A stretch of DNA of 64,000 nucleotides from Nonomuraea aurantiaca (GTDB taxonomy: Bacteria > Actinomycetota > Actinomycetes > Streptosporangiales > Streptosporangiaceae). The position numbers were made by a program, and so were the translations under genes. The number at the start of each line of letters is the position of its first letter. Position 1 is the stretch's first letter. The notes under the pieces were generated by a model. The model saw only the letters and a list, made by a program, of their open reading frames with translations, ran no database searches and was not told the DNA's origin. Of this stretch, positions 63,626 to 64,000 are shown one piece after another. The stretch lies in the NCBI RefSeq assembly GCF_020215705.1, contig NZ_JAIWNB010000001.1, positions 124,001-188,000 on the forward strand, written 5' to 3'.

Positions 63626-63690
63626 GATGTGTCGCAGGTCGAGTATGGACCGGCGATCAGCAGGTGACACAACCCCACAAACGTGGGCTA
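63626..63690 (-). promoter_or_regulatory. Promoter block of the ABC-YcaO operon (twin of 52560-52624)
   Basis: Read on the minus strand this 65-bp block aligns without gaps to the one upstream of the precursor. It contains the dyad CCCAC-GTTT-GTGGG (63674-63687) and the ATACTCGACCTGC stretch. It lies 40 or 55 bp upstream of the candidate ATPase start codons. Confidence 0.85.
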
Positions 63691-63822
63691 TACGCGACGG
63701 TATGCCGAACGACAGAGGGCACATTGTGCGCTCGCGCCGCGCTGATCATCATCGGCACATGGACCCGGTTCAGTCGCGCATCTCAGCCAAAGCTCAGGGA
63801 CCATCGAGGCGGTGGCATCCGA

Positions 63823-64000
63823 GTGAACGCCAAGCCGCCTGATCCGTACACCCTGCGCATGCCGGCCGGCAGTCCCGGCGTGACCTGGCAGCTCCCGGAG
63901 GAGAGCGACCCGGCGGCGCCCCTGCCGTGCGTGGTCCTCGTGGATCGTGCGGGTATCTCCGAGTTCGCCGTGCTCCAGCGCGGGCTGCGCACGCTCGGCG
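63823..64000 (+). CDS. N-terminal fragment of an unidentified protein (runs off the window)
   Basis: A GTG at 63823 with AGGCGGTGG 7 nt upstream opens a frame that stays open to the window end (59 codons visible: MNAKPPDPYTLRMPAGSPG and onward, then LPCVVLVDRAGISEFAVLQR). The LPCVVLVDRAGISEFAVLQR part looks like a first beta-strand and helix of an alpha/beta domain. It is divergent from the ABC operon, with a GCACA-T-TGTGC dyad at 63719-63729 between them. It may be a further cluster gene, but too little is visible to assign a family. Confidence 0.5.
   Translation, partial: MNAKPPDPYTLRMPAGSPGVTWQLPEESDPAAPLPCVVLVDRAGISEFAVLQRGLRTLG

Overview
The window is very GC-rich, with GTG/TTG starts, Shine-Dalgarno sequences of the GGAGG type, a lexA/LysM pair, nrdR-nrdJ, an F420-dependent oxidoreductase, a 10-methyl fatty acid operon and several P450s. 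This suggests the chromosome of a filamentous actinobacterium, most likely Streptosporangiaceae (Nonomuraea-like). The taxon is inferred from gene content, not from a marker search.

Bases 1-24,300 hold ordinary chromosomal and accessory metabolism. In order: the tail of a Ser/Thr kinase, a 2-hydroxyacid dehydrogenase, a tmsA-tmsB-like operon, a SAV2177-type methyltransferase, a secreted subtilase with two P-domains, a phosphodiesterase, and a lipid-oxidation set (fadD, GMC oxidoreductase, P450). Then come a flavin monooxygenase with a divergent TetR regulator and a large operator, an alpha/beta hydrolase, a THUMP-type RNA methyltransferase behind a tiny poly-Phe leader ORF, a second P450 and a repetitive proline-rich membrane protein.

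Bases 24,500-44,800 carry housekeeping genes: leuS behind a textbook Leu-codon attenuator, an LLM-class flavin enzyme, a Tricorn protease, a WXG100-like protein, a PatB/MalY aminotransferase, a DEAD-box helicase with a cold-shock gene, lexA with a divergent LysM/ChiZ-like gene, and nrdR-nrdJ. A truncated tRNA 3' end (34.7 kb) and a deleted RibD/DHFR-like pseudogene (33.3 kb) mark a rearranged spot.

Bases 44,800-64,000 are the most interesting part. A RiPP-type biosynthetic cluster lies at about 52.2-63.7 kb. One rightward operon encodes a 93-aa precursor (C-terminus CLCGAW followed by Gly/Ser), a SPASM radical SAM enzyme, a PqqD-like protein and a flavin oxidoreductase. A convergent leftward operon encodes an ABC exporter, YcaO, TfuA, P450, O-methyltransferase and a degenerate NarL-type regulator. 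Both operons start from an almost identical 65-bp promoter block with a CCCAC-N4-GTGGG dyad. A third, divergent operon, with a related dyad, encodes a 66-aa protein homologous to the precursor's leader, then a class III cyclase-ATPase-TPR protein, a cytoplasmic subtilase and a GAF protein, all translationally overlapped. A LuxR-LAL regulator follows. My reading is that the three operons form one regulon making a post-translationally modified peptide with YcaO/TfuA (thioamide-type) and radical SAM chemistry, with the subtilase as the candidate leader protease. The chemistry and regulation are inference.
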